Source: Protea cynaroides (Eukaryota; Streptophyta; Magnoliopsida; Proteales; Proteaceae). From it: a DNA stretch of 64,000 nucleotides. Position numbers and translations under genes: made by a program. Shown in pieces: positions 11,331-23,484 of this stretch. How positions within the stretch are numbered: position 1 is the first letter of the stretch; each line of letters begins with the position of its first letter. Below the pieces are notes generated by a model. The model was given only the letters and a program-made list of their open reading frames with translations, did no database searches and was not told the origin of the DNA. The DNA is taken from assembly GCA_028583415.1 (NCBI GenBank), contig CM053268.1, positions 13,363,555 to 13,427,554 of the forward strand, written 5' to 3'.

Positions 11331-11460
11331 GCACATACCTCTAGAAGGTTGCCGCACATGTAGATGGGGATAGAAACCTTTGAAAATGATGGAAGGCACT
11401 GTGGCAACTCACCAGAGCCGAGTTGAGTCGCAAAGAGAAGGAGAACAAAGCAGAAAAGTA
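11331..11460 (-). other. 5' leader exon and splice donor of the E3 antisense gene
   Basis: On the minus strand the leader (about 11460 to 11339) ends CTTCTAGAG followed by GTATGTGC, a good donor. The leader matches the E2 leader around GACTC-CTCGGCTCT and TTGCCACAGTGC. The presumed intron runs from 11338 to just before the ATG at 10897. It contains a block (11126-11202) that matches the E2 intron, including TTTCATCGGTTGGTT. The acceptor AG is not evident here, so it seems lost. Confidence 0.6.
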
Positions 11461-11504
11461 AAAAAAATGACTCAAATCATGCGTGTTAAAAGTTGATTTT
11501 GGTT

Positions 11505-11640
11505 GGCCGGTTAGATGATTTGACTTAAAGAGTCGACTAGTTAGTCAACCGATCAATCGACTGGGTACTCTCGAGAATGATCTCAGAGTTTATCCGGATC
11601 GATGACTGATCGCTTAATGCATGATCGGTCAGGGGCAACC
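11505..11640. promoter_or_regulatory. GTCGA/TCGAC-rich block between antisense gene and gag of E3
   Basis: GAGTCGACTAGTTAGTCAACC, ATCAATCGACTGG, GATCGATGACTGATCG and similar half-sites cluster here. In E2 a block of the same kind (23485-23600) sits at the same place, though the bases do not align well. The position between two divergent genes suggests a bidirectional promoter region; this is inference. Confidence 0.4.
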
Positions 11641-11927
11641 GCACAAACTTTATTCTATGTATTTTTTTCTGATTCATTGAAATTCTTCATTCATTGTGGG
11701 ACTAACTCAATAATTACGATAAATTATATTTTTATCTTACACTTGTTAGCCATGTAGAAACTTCGACGACCAATAGTCTGAAATGGCACATCATACTCAC
11801 AGAACTAGTCGATGAGGCCGTAGCCCGACCCCACCACCACCTGGAGTGAGGGATGAGAATGAAAACCTAGTAGATCAAACAAGGAATAATGTGAATCAAA
11901 ATGATGCACTACAAGGGGTGAACAACC

Positions 11928-14302
11928 TGTAAGACCCGCACACCACGAACCCGGTCTAATCTTACATTCTTGTGTCATGACCAATCTACCTATCATGGTC
12001 GAGCCAAGTGGACCAAGTGTGTGAAGAAACCACAAGAGCAGGTATGAAATATAACTCAAAAACAGTCAAATATGAGTGTGTGGTCGCATGCCTAAACAGG
12101 TGTGACCAACCCCACCCCAGAAGAGTCCAACCCCATGACCAAAAGTCATGGGGTCGCACATTTTTAAAATGTAGGGCCACAGATTCTACGACCCTACCTA
12201 CGACCCTACGGAAACAGCCGAAAACCGAATTTAAGAAAGCTTCCTAATCCGAAGGGGGTTCTTTCCTAAACTCATTGGGGCTTATTATGGAGGGTTTTCC
12301 TCTATAAATAAGATGTCCCTTAGCCTCTTTCACTCCTTTAGAACTCTAATTGAAAGAGAGAGAAAGAGAAGAGAAGGAAGAGAAGGAGAAGAGAAGGAGA
12401 ATTGAAGAAGAAGACTAAAGAGGAGGAAATTTAGAGAAAACTCTTAATCTTCAGCAAACCTAAGGTATGAACCTAATTCCCATGATTTATTTAAGAGTCT
12501 AGAATAGTTCATAAAGAAGATAGGATTAGGAGAAACCCAAATCATCCATCCATGGATAAATTCTAAAAGAATCCATGGAGAAAATCATTGTGGACAATGG
12601 ATAGTGTATAAAATTATAGTTTTGAGCTATAGAATAATCATAGGAAGGACCATGAAGATAAGCCAAAGGATTCAAACATGAAGGAATGGACTTAAGAGTG
12701 AAAGGTCGACCATGACACGTGTGGTCGCATGATGTCCGACCCCACGAGACCTACACGTCCGACCACATGCCCTCGGGAAGTTTCCAGGGAGGGTGTGGTC
12801 GCACGTAGGGTCGCAGTATGTCCGACCCTACCTGCGACCCTACACCCTGGGGTCGCAGAAACTAAGACCCCGGGTGCTATCCTACCCTGCGACCCTACAC
12901 CCTGTGGTCGCAGAAACTGAGACCCCAGGTGCTACCCTACCTGCGACCCCTCAGTTTCTGTTAGTCTAAACACATGAGAGTTAATTCTAATTAAAATCTA
13001 TCAACTTGTTAGGTTTTTCAAGTGGTTTAGAAGTGATTTCCAAAGCATGGAAGAGGAACAAACATCGATCAAAGGTGAGGGAACAAGACCTAAACTAATT
13101 GGCTAATAATAAACTGTTTTTGTTTATTGAGTCCGATGCCATGAATGATTCTATGCTTGTATGCTTGTAATGTGTATTTAACATGTCATCCAATATTTCT
13201 GCTACTAATGTTCATGCATATTTAATTCTATTTATTTATAGCATGATGATGATGATGATGCTAGGAATAGGCATGTGAATGTTTGTGTGTGGTTAGTGTA
13301 CTTGATGCGAGTGGGGCATCATGGGAAGTGTGATGTGGTGCGGTCCTAAGCACTTTAGCTCTATCTCTACTCAAGTCTTGTCTACTGACATCGTCGTATC
13401 GCCATTACCTTAGCAGAACTATTACGTCGTAGGGCATTAGGGGAGGTGGTCTCGGACCGTGTAGTCTCTGACTCTGCCGGGGGGCCTTAGTTCTATCTCT
13501 ATGGACGTATTGAGAGATGCTGAGGTGAGGCCTTGGATGCACTGTTTGACATTAGGATTGGTTAGTTGTGAGCTCAGTTTGCAAGCCCTCGCCAACAGGG
13601 GCTTACGTGTTGGTATAGGTAGGGCATCAGGGGAAGTGTGATGCAGTGCGATCCTAAGCACTTTAGCTCTATCCCTATTCCATGATGGGGTGGATGTGGA
13701 TGACAATGGTGTTTGATCCATTGGGTGGGCTTACACACCCCGTGTATAGAGGTGCGGCGGCCACCAATCCTTTCTATTGCACATTGCAAACTTATGAACC
13801 AGACCAAAGATATGAATTGAATGCATGCATATGTTTGTTGCATTTTACTCACTGAGCTCAAGTTAGAGAGCTGACCCTCGCGTGTGCAATTCTTTTAGTT
13901 TCTGATGTTGCAAGTATTACGGTTGAAGATTATGTTGACACGCCAACATATGAACATGTGGCGGCTATGATGAGCAAGCTGTGGAGGATTATTATGATTC
14001 GTTAAGCGAGCGTTTCAACTGTGGATATGCTTAGTGTTTAACTTTCGTATTTGGATATTTATAATATGTATTAAATTATGTTTTGGTTACTTAGAGATAA
14101 ATGGAATATTAATTAGTTATCATGACTAGACCTCAGTTCATTATCTGTGAGACTTTCGCTATTTACTTTATTATCTCTGATTAATGTGGAATATGTTTTG
14201 GTTTAACATGGTGGGGAAAGCCTATTCGAGATCCTGGTTGAATCATTGGTTTATTGATGGTTCATCACACTATTCTGGTTGGTACAGAATTGGGGTGTGA
14301 CA
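11928..14302 (+). mobile_element. Solo LTR (2375 bp) with TSD CAACC inside E3 gag
   Basis: It starts TGTAAGACCCGC and ends GGGGTGTGACA, flanked by perfect direct repeats CAACC at 11923-11927 and 14303-14307. There is no internal region, so it is the product of LTR-LTR recombination. It is homologous to the E1 and E2 LTRs but lacks their AATAAACGT-type inserts: at 13764, GCGGCG joins GCCACC directly. Two GGTCG/CGACC blocks lie at about 12080-12210 and 12704-12960. Confidence 0.95.
12303..12310 (+). promoter_or_regulatory. TATA box of solo LTR
   Basis: TATAAATA is followed by AGCCTCTTTCACTCCTTTAG and a GAGA-rich leader, matching the E1 LTR. Confidence 0.7.
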
Positions 14303-15430
14303 CAACCAGGTCACTCCAACCAATCTACCTGGATCACCAAGCGACTTGGCTACGATTGTGATTAATCTGGCCCAACAAATGCAGGACACACAGCAGGTAT
14401 TGTTGGTCATGCAAGCTGCAATGAGAATGACTGCACCGGCTGTCAATACTACCCAAACACCAATCCCTCAGGGTCAGACCGGTACAATGCCTATGGGCAG
14501 TAACACAGTGCCTGTAATACCTTTAGGCAATAATACTGTGCCTATAGCATAGCAAATCGTAGCAACGAATACCCAGCACAGAACTCGGGTGCATATCACG
14601 GAGTATATCAAGGGGGTTATCGACACCAGCCACCTGTGTATAGAGCATATGGATAGAATGATCACTCGAGATTTGTAGAGCGATTCCTGAAGCTGAAGCC
14701 CCAAACGCTTTCAAGCAAGATGTCAAATCCATTGTGGCCAGCTCAGTGGATTGATGAGATGGAGAAAAACTTCATGATAGTGACCATTACAGAAGAGCAA
14801 AAAGTTTTGTGTGAAATTTTCATGCTAAGGGAAGGTGTGAATCACTGGTGGAGGTTTATTTGCACATACCTATTGACCAAGCACCCTCAGTTGACTTGGG
14901 CTGTTTTCAAAGAGGATTTCTTCGAGAAATACTTTCCAAGGAGCTTTAGAGATCAAATGGAAAAGGAATTTCTAAGCCTCCAGCAAGGGCAAATGTCAGT
15001 CGACGCTTTCCAACAGTGTTATGAGGAGCTATTCTTCTTTGCTCTTACCAGCATGCAAGAAGAAGACACTAAGACCCGAAGGTTCACTATGGGACTAAGG
15101 TGAAGCATTCAAGAACATGTGCTAGGTCTGGAGAAGAAAATCTATAATGAGGCTGTACAGATTGCTCAAGTTCTGGAGTCTAGCTAAAAATAAATTTTCT
15201 TTGCTCAGAATCGAGGACTAAAGAGGCCTAATGGCGACACATCTAATGGGGGAAACTCAAAGACCTTTAAGCCATTCAAGCCATAATACACAAATGGAGT
15301 AGCCAAGACTACCAAAGTTACAGTACCACAACAAGGTAGCCATACTAGGAATATTAAGTGCTTTAACTGCGACCAAATAGGGAATTATGCAAAGACATGC
15401 CATCAGCCTAAGAAGCAATTGTAGCAAGGA

Positions 15431-16809
15431 AAGGTGTATGTCGTGACTTCTGAAGACGCCACCACATCACTTAATGTGGTCACAAGTATGACCTAACCTT
15501 TATTTTATAGTACTTTTGTGTGAGCATGTAGACTAAACCTAGGTAAAAACTATAGGTACTGTAACCATAGCTGGTGCACCCGCCAGAGTTCTCGTTGACT
15601 CTAGGGCTCCCATTCCTTTGTGTTTGTTTCATTTGGATAGGAATTGGACGTACCCATTAGACCCTTAGACCACTAGCTGTTAGTAAGATCTCCATTAGGA
15701 CTAGAGGCTGTGTTAGATAAATGCTATGGACCATAGTTCTTATTAATGGACGGAGTTTGGATGCAAACCTAGTTCAGCTCGAGATGACAGACTTTGCCGT
15801 TATCTTAGGAATGGACTGGTTATTTTAGCATTCCATGAGTCTGATTTATGCTGAGAAGAAGTTGTCATTCAAGGGTAAGGATGATGTGAAATTTGGTTTC
15901 ATAGGAACCAAACTTCCTCGTACACAAAAGCTTATTCTCTCTGCACTTAAGGTAAAGAGATGCCTTGAAAAGGGTGGAGTTCGATATCTGGTATCTATGG
16001 TGGACATTATCAAAGAAGCACAATGGTGGAAGATATTGAAGTTATACAAGAATTTTTGGATGTATTTCCAGAAGACTTACCTCGGTTGCCACCTGATCGA
16101 GCGACTGAGTTTGTTATAGACCTATTACTAGGGGCGGCACATGTGTCTAAGGCACCCTACCGAATGGATACTACAGAATTGGAGGAACTGAAGACTCAGT
16201 TACAGGAGTTATTAGACAAGGGTTTTATCCAGTCAAGCATTTCACCATGGGGAGCACTAGTATTGTTCGTAAAGGAGAAGGACAGTAGTGTTCGACTGTG
16301 TATAGACTATTGAGAATTGAACAAAGTTACAATAAAGAATCAATATCCATTGCCTTGGATTGATGATTTATTCAATTAGTTTCAAGGTGCGAAGGTATTC
16401 TCTAAGATCGATCTACGGTCAGGATATCATTAACTAAAGATTAAAGGAAGTGATATCCTAAGGACAGCTTTCAAAACCAGTTATGGCCACTACGAGTTCC
16501 TAGTTATGTCATTTGGTTTGACCAACACACCTGCATCTTTTATGGAGCTCATGAACCAAGTGTTCCATGACATGCTGGACACATCGATCATAGTTTTCAT
16601 AGATGATATTTTGGTCTATTCTAAAGAAGAAGAGACTCATGCGACAGATCTTAAAGCATTCTCACAATGACTGAGAATGGAGAAGCTTTATGCCAAGTTC
16701 AAGAAGTATGAGTTCTGTTTGAATGAGGTAACTTTCTTGGGTCACTTAGTTTCGTCGAAAGGGATAAAGGTGGACCCTAATAAGATAGAGGCAATTGTAG
16801 GGTGGGAAG
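15431..16809 (+). pseudogene. pol: E3 protease and first part of reverse transcriptase
   Basis: The protease motif is at about 15570-15600 and reads VLVDSRAP, so the DSG of the aspartic protease has become DSR. RT begins in the open frame 16023-16313 (DVFPEDLP, KAPYRMDTTELEEL, ISPWGALVLFVKEKD). It is cut by TGA at 16311, where relatives have CGA, and by further C-to-T stops (FNstopF, YHstopL). The catalytic FIDD is intact (IIVFIDDILVYSKE, about 16588). The frame ends at 16809, where E2 is inserted, and continues at 28171. Confidence 0.88.
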
Positions 16810-18924
16810 TGTCACACCCCAATTCCGTACATTTCAGAATGGTGTGATGAACCACTAAATAACCAACGGTTCAACCAGGATCTCAAATAAGCTATCCCCG
16901 CGTTACCTGAACCTTCATACACTCACCATCATAATTAGAGTAAATACACAATAGCGGAAGTCTTATAAATAAATGAACTGAGAACTAAAATGATATCCAT
17001 AAATAACAGCAAATTATTCTGTGTTTAACTGAGACATAAATATTTAAGTACCAAATACATGTCTTATAAATCCAATAAAGAAACCTATAAAAATATCTAG
17101 TCAAATACACACGAGTTGCACTCGCAAGAGGAGTCGTGTGTATCATCTTCAGCTCCAGCTTCCATTGCTGCTACCATCCCGTACGTAGAAGCATTCATAT
17201 AGTCTTCAATTGTGTAACCTGCATCACCAACTAAAAATATTCGACGTCGAGGGGTGAGCACACAACACGGCTCAGTGAGTAGCCAAAATAATGCAACATT
17301 TCATATACATGCACATTCATTTATCTCTTTGGTCTAGTTTATAGTTTGCAATGCGCAATAGAAAGGTTGGGTGGTCAAAGATTAACGTTTATTGACACCG
17401 CCTCTATACACAGGGTGTGGAAGTCCGCCCGAAGGTTAACGTTTATCGTCGTCCCCATCCACCCTATCATAACATTATACAACAAAGGTTAACGTTTATT
17501 GCTATATAATGTTATACCAACATGTAAGCCCCTGTTAGCGAGGGCTTGCAAACTGGGCTCGCTACTAACCAATCCTAATGCCAAACAGTGTATCCAAGGC
17601 CTCACCCCAGCATCCCTCAAAATGTCCATAGAGATAGAGCTAAGGCCCCCCGGTAGAGTCAGAGACTACAAGGACCAAGACCACCTCCCCTGATACCCTA
17701 CGACACAATAGTTCTGCTAAGGTAATGGCGATACGACGATGTCAATGCACAAGACTTGAGTTAGAGATAGAGCTAAAGTGCTGAGACCCGCCAAAGGTTA
17801 ACGTTTATTGATGTTCTCATCACACCTCCCCTGATACTCGCTCGCATCAAGTACATCAACCACACACATACAAGCACATGCCTATTCCTATCATCATCAT
17901 CATCATCATGTTATAAACAATAAAGTAAATATGCATGAACAAGTAATAGAAATATTGGATGGCATGCTGTATGCACATTACAAACATATTTGCATAGAAT
18001 CAAACATGGCATAGGACTCAAGAATTAGAAAACAGTTTATTATTAACCGATTTAGTTTGGAGTTAAGGTTCCTCACCTTAGTTTGCTATAAGATACTTTT
18101 CCAAGCTTTAAAATCACCTCTACAGTGTTATTATAATGCTAGCAAACCTAACAAAGTCGATAGAATTTAATTAGAATTAATTCTGAATTTAAAAACCATG
18201 TTGTTAACTGAGGGTCGATGCATTCCATTAAACATTCATTCCATGGTCTGAAACCATGATTCATCCTCCTAGATGGCTTTCATGCATTATCCTAGAGTTT
18301 TCCATGAAAACCTAACCATGAATGGATGGTTTGGGTTTCTCCGAAATCCTACACTCAACCATATCTAACCTAAGGTCTGTAGAAACTCATGGAATTAGTA
18401 TCCATACCTGAGAAGATTACTTTTCTCCTGAAATTCTTCTCCCTTTTTGCTAAGTCTTCTTCCTTGCCTCTTTTCTTCCTCTTTTCCTTCTTCTCTCTTT
18501 CTCTCAATTCAATTAGGGTTGTGAAAGGAGTGAAAGTGGCTTAGGGACGTCCTTTAAATAGAGTAGGAATGTCCTATAATAGTCCCATTGAGATTTGGAA
18601 AGAATCCCAATCAAAAATTAGGAAATTTCCTAATTTCAGTTTCGGCGGCAAGTAAGGGTTGATGAGAGGGTCGATGATCCCGTCGACCCTGTGGTCTGAC
18701 ACTGTCCGACCCTCTCCCAAATTTTAAGGGTCTGAGTTTCTGATTTGGGAGGGTCGACCCTGTTTAGCTGGGTATGCGACCCTTCCTCTATTTTAATTAT
18801 TTTTGGGTCGATTTGATACCTGGGATCTCGCTCTCCTTCACGCCCTTGGTCCATTTGACTCGACCATGATGGGTGAACCTGGTTCAAGGTGGTAAGACCG
18901 GATTAGTTTGATACGGGTCTTACA
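16810..18924 (-). mobile_element. E2 3' LTR (2115 bp), internally deleted
   Basis: Compared with the right LTR it lacks about 205-214 bp at 18219, removing one GGTCG/CGACC block (27258-27462 in the right copy). It has four copies of the AACGTTAACCTTTG motif (near 17376, 17431, 17483 and 17802), the GCGAG hairpin (17528-17573) and TTTAAATA (18553-18560) as the TATA-equivalent. Confidence 0.95.
18553..18560 (-). promoter_or_regulatory. TATA-like element of E2 LTR
   Basis: Minus-strand TATTTAAA replaces TATAAATA of related LTRs at the aligned place, before the GA-rich leader. The right LTR has the same sequence at 27794-27801. Confidence 0.55.
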
Positions 18925-20546
18925 ACTCCCCCCAACTTATAAAAATTTCGTTCTCGAAATTGGACGTACCTTCTGAATCAAATAAGTGAGGGTATTGCTT
19001 CCGCATAGCATTTTTTTCTTCCCATGTAACTTCTTCCATGTCTCTACTTTTCCATGTGACCTTAACATAGTAGATATCTCTATTGCGTAGAAGTTGAACC
19101 TTTCGACTAGTGATTTCCGTTGGTGTTACTTCAAATGTCAAATCATCAGTCAATTCTGGTAAATCCACTGTCAAAACATGCGTTGGGTCTTTGACATACT
19201 TCTTCAATAAGGATATGTGAAATACGTCATGCACACTTGACATAGATGGTGGTAGTGCTAACTGATAAGCTACTTTTCCACGCTTAGCCAGAATTTCATA
19301 TGGCCCGACATATCTTGGACTTAGTTTCCCTTTTTGTCCGAACCTTTTCAATCCTCGCATAGGTGATACCTTCAAAAATACTTTATCACCTACGGCAAAC
19401 TCCAGATCTCTTCGTCGAGTATCCGCATATTGCTTCTGACGGTTCTGAGCTGTTCTTACTCTTTCCTTGATAATGTCGACCACTCGACAAGTCTCTTCAA
19501 CAAATTCTGGTCCAACAATACTACGTTCTCCAACTTCATTCCAAAACAAAGGAGTTCGACACTTTCGCCATACAAAGGCTTCATAAGGTAACATCCGTAT
19601 AGTAGCCTGATAGCTATTGTTATAAGCGAACTCGATCAATGGTAACCTTTCATCCCATGATCCCTTGAAATCAATTACACATGCTCGTAGCATATCTTCT
19701 AGAATCTGAATTGTGCGCTCTGACTGTCCATCTGTCTGTGGGTGGAATATAGTACTGAACTTCAACGTTGTACCCATAGCCTTTTGCAATCCTTCCCAAA
19801 ATTTAAAAGTAAATCGTGGATCTCTATCCGACACAATGCTTTCTGGTACACCGTGTAAGCGAACAATGTTATCCACATACAGCTTCGCTAACCTTTCCAG
19901 TGTATACTGAGGTCGTATAGGTATGAAACGAGCTGTCTTTGTCAGACGGTCTACAATCACCCAAACTGCGTCTACTACTCGAGGAGTCAATGGTAGTCCC
20001 GTGACGAAGTCCATAGTGATGCAGTCCCATTTCCATGCTGGTTCCGGTAATGGCTGCAATAGTCCTGCGGGTCTTTGCCTTTCAGCCTTTACTTTCTGAC
20101 AATTTAGGCATTGAGACACGAACTTTGCTACATCTACTTTCATTCCCCTCCACCAATATAATTTCTTTAGATCATGATACATCTTTGTACTTCCAGGATG
20201 TACCGAATAGATGGTGGTGTGGGCTTCCTTCATCAGTCGGTGTCTAATGTCTACACTTTCTGTTTCAGGTACGCATATCCTTCCTTTGTATTTCAATACT
20301 TTTTCTTCATCCAAGGTGAACTCAACCTTTCTCAATATCTTCGTGTACTGTTCTCAGATAAGGATCTGCTTTGATAGCTGTCTTCACTTCATCCACTATA
20401 TCCGATATAATCTTCAATGCCGCGAACATATTCGAATCGATGAATAAACCCTTGGTTGGCTGATCCATCCGTTGTGTCTATCACATACTGCTCGTTGCCG
20501 TGATTGAATACCATTCTGGTAGTGCACATTCCGCAGTCGTGCTAAC
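18920..20546 (-). pseudogene. pol: E2 integrase with chromodomain-like tail
   Basis: A 471-codon open frame (18920-20335) covers the end of the linker, the zinc finger (H-x-H, then CLNCQKVKAERQRP), the core with ITMDFVTG, VSDRDPRFTFKFW and GQSERTIQILEDML (the D-D-E residues), the GPY/F region (SPRYVGPYEILAKRG) and a chromodomain-like tail to WEEKNAMRKQYPHLF. Upstream, a frameshift near 20325 (EKG then VEF, where E1 has EKGRTNPEF) and a stop at about 20547 separate it from RNase H. Integrase inserts the cDNA; chromodomain-type tails direct insertion to modified chromatin in the family. The module itself is the best preserved in the window. Confidence 0.9.
18925..18934 (-). other. E2 polypurine tract
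   Basis: Minus-strand GGGGGGAGT directly precedes the LTR start TGTAAG. The pol frame is translated through it (GEL), and its stop codon TAA is bases 3-5 of the LTR. Confidence 0.8.
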
Positions 20547-21629
20547 TTATCCTTGAGATTTTATCATTGTTTTTCTGCTCAATGCATCTGCTACTACGTT
20601 CGCTTTTCCTGGATGATACTGGATATCACAATCATAGTCTTTCAATAGTTCCAGCCATCTTCTTTGTCTCATATTCAACTCCTTTTGATTAAATAAATAA
20701 GTAAGACTTTTATGGTCCGACTTGATCTGGAATTTCTCTCCGTATAGGTAGTGTCTCCATATCTTGACAGCATGTACTACTGTCGCTAACTCCAAATCAT
20801 GAGTGGGGTAATTTTTCTCATGTACCTTCAATTGTCTCGAGGCATAGGCAATCACTTGCTCTCCTTGCATAAGCACACATCCTAATCCCAATCTCGACGC
20901 ATCGGTATATAAGGTAAACGTCTGTCCTGGGATAGGAATAGTCAAAATCGGAGTGGATATCAATCTGGTCTTCAGTGTTTGAAAACTCTTTTCACACTTA
21001 TCCATCCATACAAATTTTTCACCTTTCTTGGTCAAACTGGTGAGAGGTACGGCAATCCGAGAATAGTCTTCTACGAATCTCCGATAATAACCAGCTAGAC
21101 CCAGAAAACTTCTAATTTCTGAAACGCTCTTTGGTGCTTCCCACTTTACGATAGCCTCGATCTTACTGGGGTCCACTTTGATTCCTTCAGCGGATACTAC
21201 ACGGCCTAGAAAGGCGACTTCACTTAGCCAAAACTCGCACTTTGAAAATTTGGCATATAACTTCTCCTTCCTTAAACGCTGTAGGGCTGCATTTAGGTTC
21301 TTGACATGGGTTTCCTTGTCCTTGGAGTATACCAATATGTCATCAATAAATACTATAACCGACGTGTCCAACATATCGTGGAAGACTCGGTTCATAAGTT
21401 CCATGAACGTTGCCGGTGCATTAGTTAATCCGAATGACATTACTAAGAATTCATAATGTCCGTATCTTGTCCTGAAGGCTGTCTTCGGAATGTCACCTTC
21501 TTTAATCTTCAGTTGATGATAGCCTGATCGAAGATCGATCTTTAAAAATAATTTTGCTCCCTGTAACTGATCGAACAAGTCATCGATCCGAGGTAGCAGA
21601 TATCGATTCTTGATTGTCAGCTTATTCAA
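20547..21629 (-). pseudogene. pol: E2 reverse transcriptase and RNase H
   Basis: This 360-codon frame starts just after a CGA-to-TGA stop (21633-21635). RT carries IDLRSGYHQLKI, FGLTNAPATFMELMN and catalytic FIDDILVYSKD. RNase H has FTLYTDASRLGLGC, NYPTHDLELATVVHAVK (the Glu), KSDHKSLTYLF and YHPGKANVVADALSR. All catalytic acids appear present, so this half is intact apart from the flanking stops. Confidence 0.92.
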
Positions 21630-21632
21630 CTC

Positions 21633-22150
21633 TCAATAGTCGATACATAATCGAACGCTACCATCCTTCTTCTTTACGAACAACACCGGTGCTCCCCATG
21701 GAGATATACTGGGTCTAATATAACCCTTATCGAGCAGTTCTTGTAATTGCACTTTTAATTCCTTCAGTTCAGTAGGAGCCATTCTATAAGGTGCTTTTGA
21801 TACTGGTGCGGCTCCGGGTAAAAGGTCTATTAAAAACTCCGTGGCTCGGTCGGGTGATAATTCGGGTAGTTCCTCTGGAAATACATTTGGGTAATCCCGC
21901 ACGACATCAATATCTTCCATTCGTGGCGCGTCCTTGGTTAGGTCGACCACTGATACTAGATATTCGACGGCTCCCTTTTCAAGGCACTTCTTAGCCTTTA
22001 ATGCTGAGAGTATGAGCTTGCGTCTCCTGAGAAGTTTGGTTCCCGAGAAACTGAATTCTGCTCCTTCTTTGTCTTTGAACGTTAGCTTCTTTTCGACGCA
22101 TAATAGGTTTGCTTGAATGCCGAGCTAACCAGTCCATTCCCAAGATGACG
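21633..22150 (-). pseudogene. pol: E2 protease-RT linker and RT N-terminus
   Basis: The open frame 21633-21950 encodes DYPNVFPEELPELSPDR, KAPYRMAPTELKELK and SISPWGAPVLFVKKKDGS up to LCIDY, then stops. Upstream (21951-22150) the GMDWLA segment and the Lys-rich linker survive only in shifted frames. Confidence 0.85.
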
Positions 22151-23387
22151 TCAAAGTCTTGCCATCTCAAGTTGTATTAAAGTTACATCTAAGGTTTTCT
22201 CGCCAATGAGAACTGGACATGGCCCATAACCTTTCTCTAATTCCACTTCTAATCCCATCGGTGACCGTACAAGTAATTTGTAGTCTAATGTTTTGATGGG
22301 TAAATTGGTCTTCTTTTCAAACGACATAGATATAAATGAATGAGTAGCTCCTGAATCAAAGAGTACTCTCTGGTCTCTTGATGCCTCCGTTCGGGAGAAA
22401 TAACTCTCCTTCTGGCTCGATTCGATCACTCGAGCAATCTGGACAGCTTCGTTGTAGATTTTCTTCTCTAAGCCCAGAACATTTTCTCTTATGCTTCCTC
22501 TTAGTCCCGCGACAAACCTATGGGTTTTGGTGTCTTCTTCCTGCATACTAGCCGGTGCGAAGAAAAACAGCTCTTCATAGCGCTGTTGATACGAGTCTAC
22601 AGACATCTGCCCCTGGTACAGACTCAAGAACTCTTTCTCCATTGAATCTTTGAAGCTTCTTGGGAAATACTTCTCGAAGAATGCTTCTTTATATATAGCC
22701 CATATCAGTAGGGCGTGCTTGGTCAATAAGTACATCTTTGTAGATTTCCACCAATGGTGTGCGTCACCTTTGAGCATGAAGGTGGTGCATAGTACTTTCT
22801 CTTCCTCAGTGATAGTCATCATAAGGAAGTTCCTTTCCATCTCGTCTATCCGATAGTGCTGGTCACAAGAGACGGCTTGCCGTTGAATTCTCTCGGTTTC
22901 ATTTTCAAAAATCTCTCCACTAGCCGGGAGTGATCCAGTTGATTTTGGTATGCCCCAAACATAGGGGGTGGATAGTTGTACATCCCTTGTGCTGCTTCTG
23001 GGACCTGCACTAGAATTGGTGCAGCCGGTTGTTGAGGTGTCTGAGGAGCTGGGTGGTTACCCACTGGTGCTGCACTAGCTTGCCCAGTGTGTATGGGTGC
23101 AGCCTGAGTGGCTTGATACATAATCCCCATGGCAACCTGCATTTGAGCTTGTGCATATTGCATCTGCTGTAGCTGCTGAGCTAGGTTCATAACCACAGTT
23201 GCTAGCTCCGGTGGTGGAGGTGGTAAATTTGTAGGGTTTGCCGGTTCTGATTACCCTGTGCATGGTTATTCTCTTGACTAGTCTCCTCCACTGGTGGTGG
23301 TGGTGGGACTGTATTTCGGGTATGTCGGGTAACTCTACGTCCAGACATATTTCTTTTCGATGATTGGTGGTGCCTGAAAATCATCAA
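22151..23387 (-). pseudogene. gag: E2 gag fused to protease, zinc knuckle deleted
   Basis: The N-terminus (ATG at 23348, MSGRRVTRHTRNT) is Pro-rich and broken near 23260. LAQQLQQMQYAQAQMQVAMG lies in 22846-23196. The gag domain is in the 22151-22840 frame (WWKSTKMYLLTKH, FFEKYFPRSFKDSMEKEFL). That frame continues QKESYFSRTEAS and then enters the protease at VLFDSGATHSFIS. E3 has several hundred bases here, including the CCHC knuckle, so an internal deletion has fused gag to protease. The protease DSG is intact. Without the knuckle, RNA packaging by this protein is doubtful. Confidence 0.88.
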
Positions 23388-23484
23388 AATAGGTGAGAAA
23401 TCATTTATGTCATGTAGGCACGCTAACCATTAATCAATTCCAATTCTAGCTCATTTTATAAACAAAATACTATCTTTTCTATAC

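Larger units (their letters stand above)
11752..15430 (+). pseudogene. gag: E3 gag, split by a solo LTR
   Basis: The gene begins at ATG 11752, where the next codon is already TAG, with a Pro-rich N-terminus like that of E2 gag. It stops at 11927 at the solo LTR and resumes at 14308. After the insertion come LAQQMQDTQQVLLVMQAA, then the retrotransposon gag domain (14720-15103, WIDEMEKNF, FFEKYFPRSF, EKEFLSLQQGQMSVDAF). The zinc knuckle is at 15359-15400 with the pattern C-x2-C-x4-N-x4-C, so its histidine has become Asn. Stops occur after 15103 and at 15186. Gag normally forms the particle and binds RNA; this copy is dead. Confidence 0.85.
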
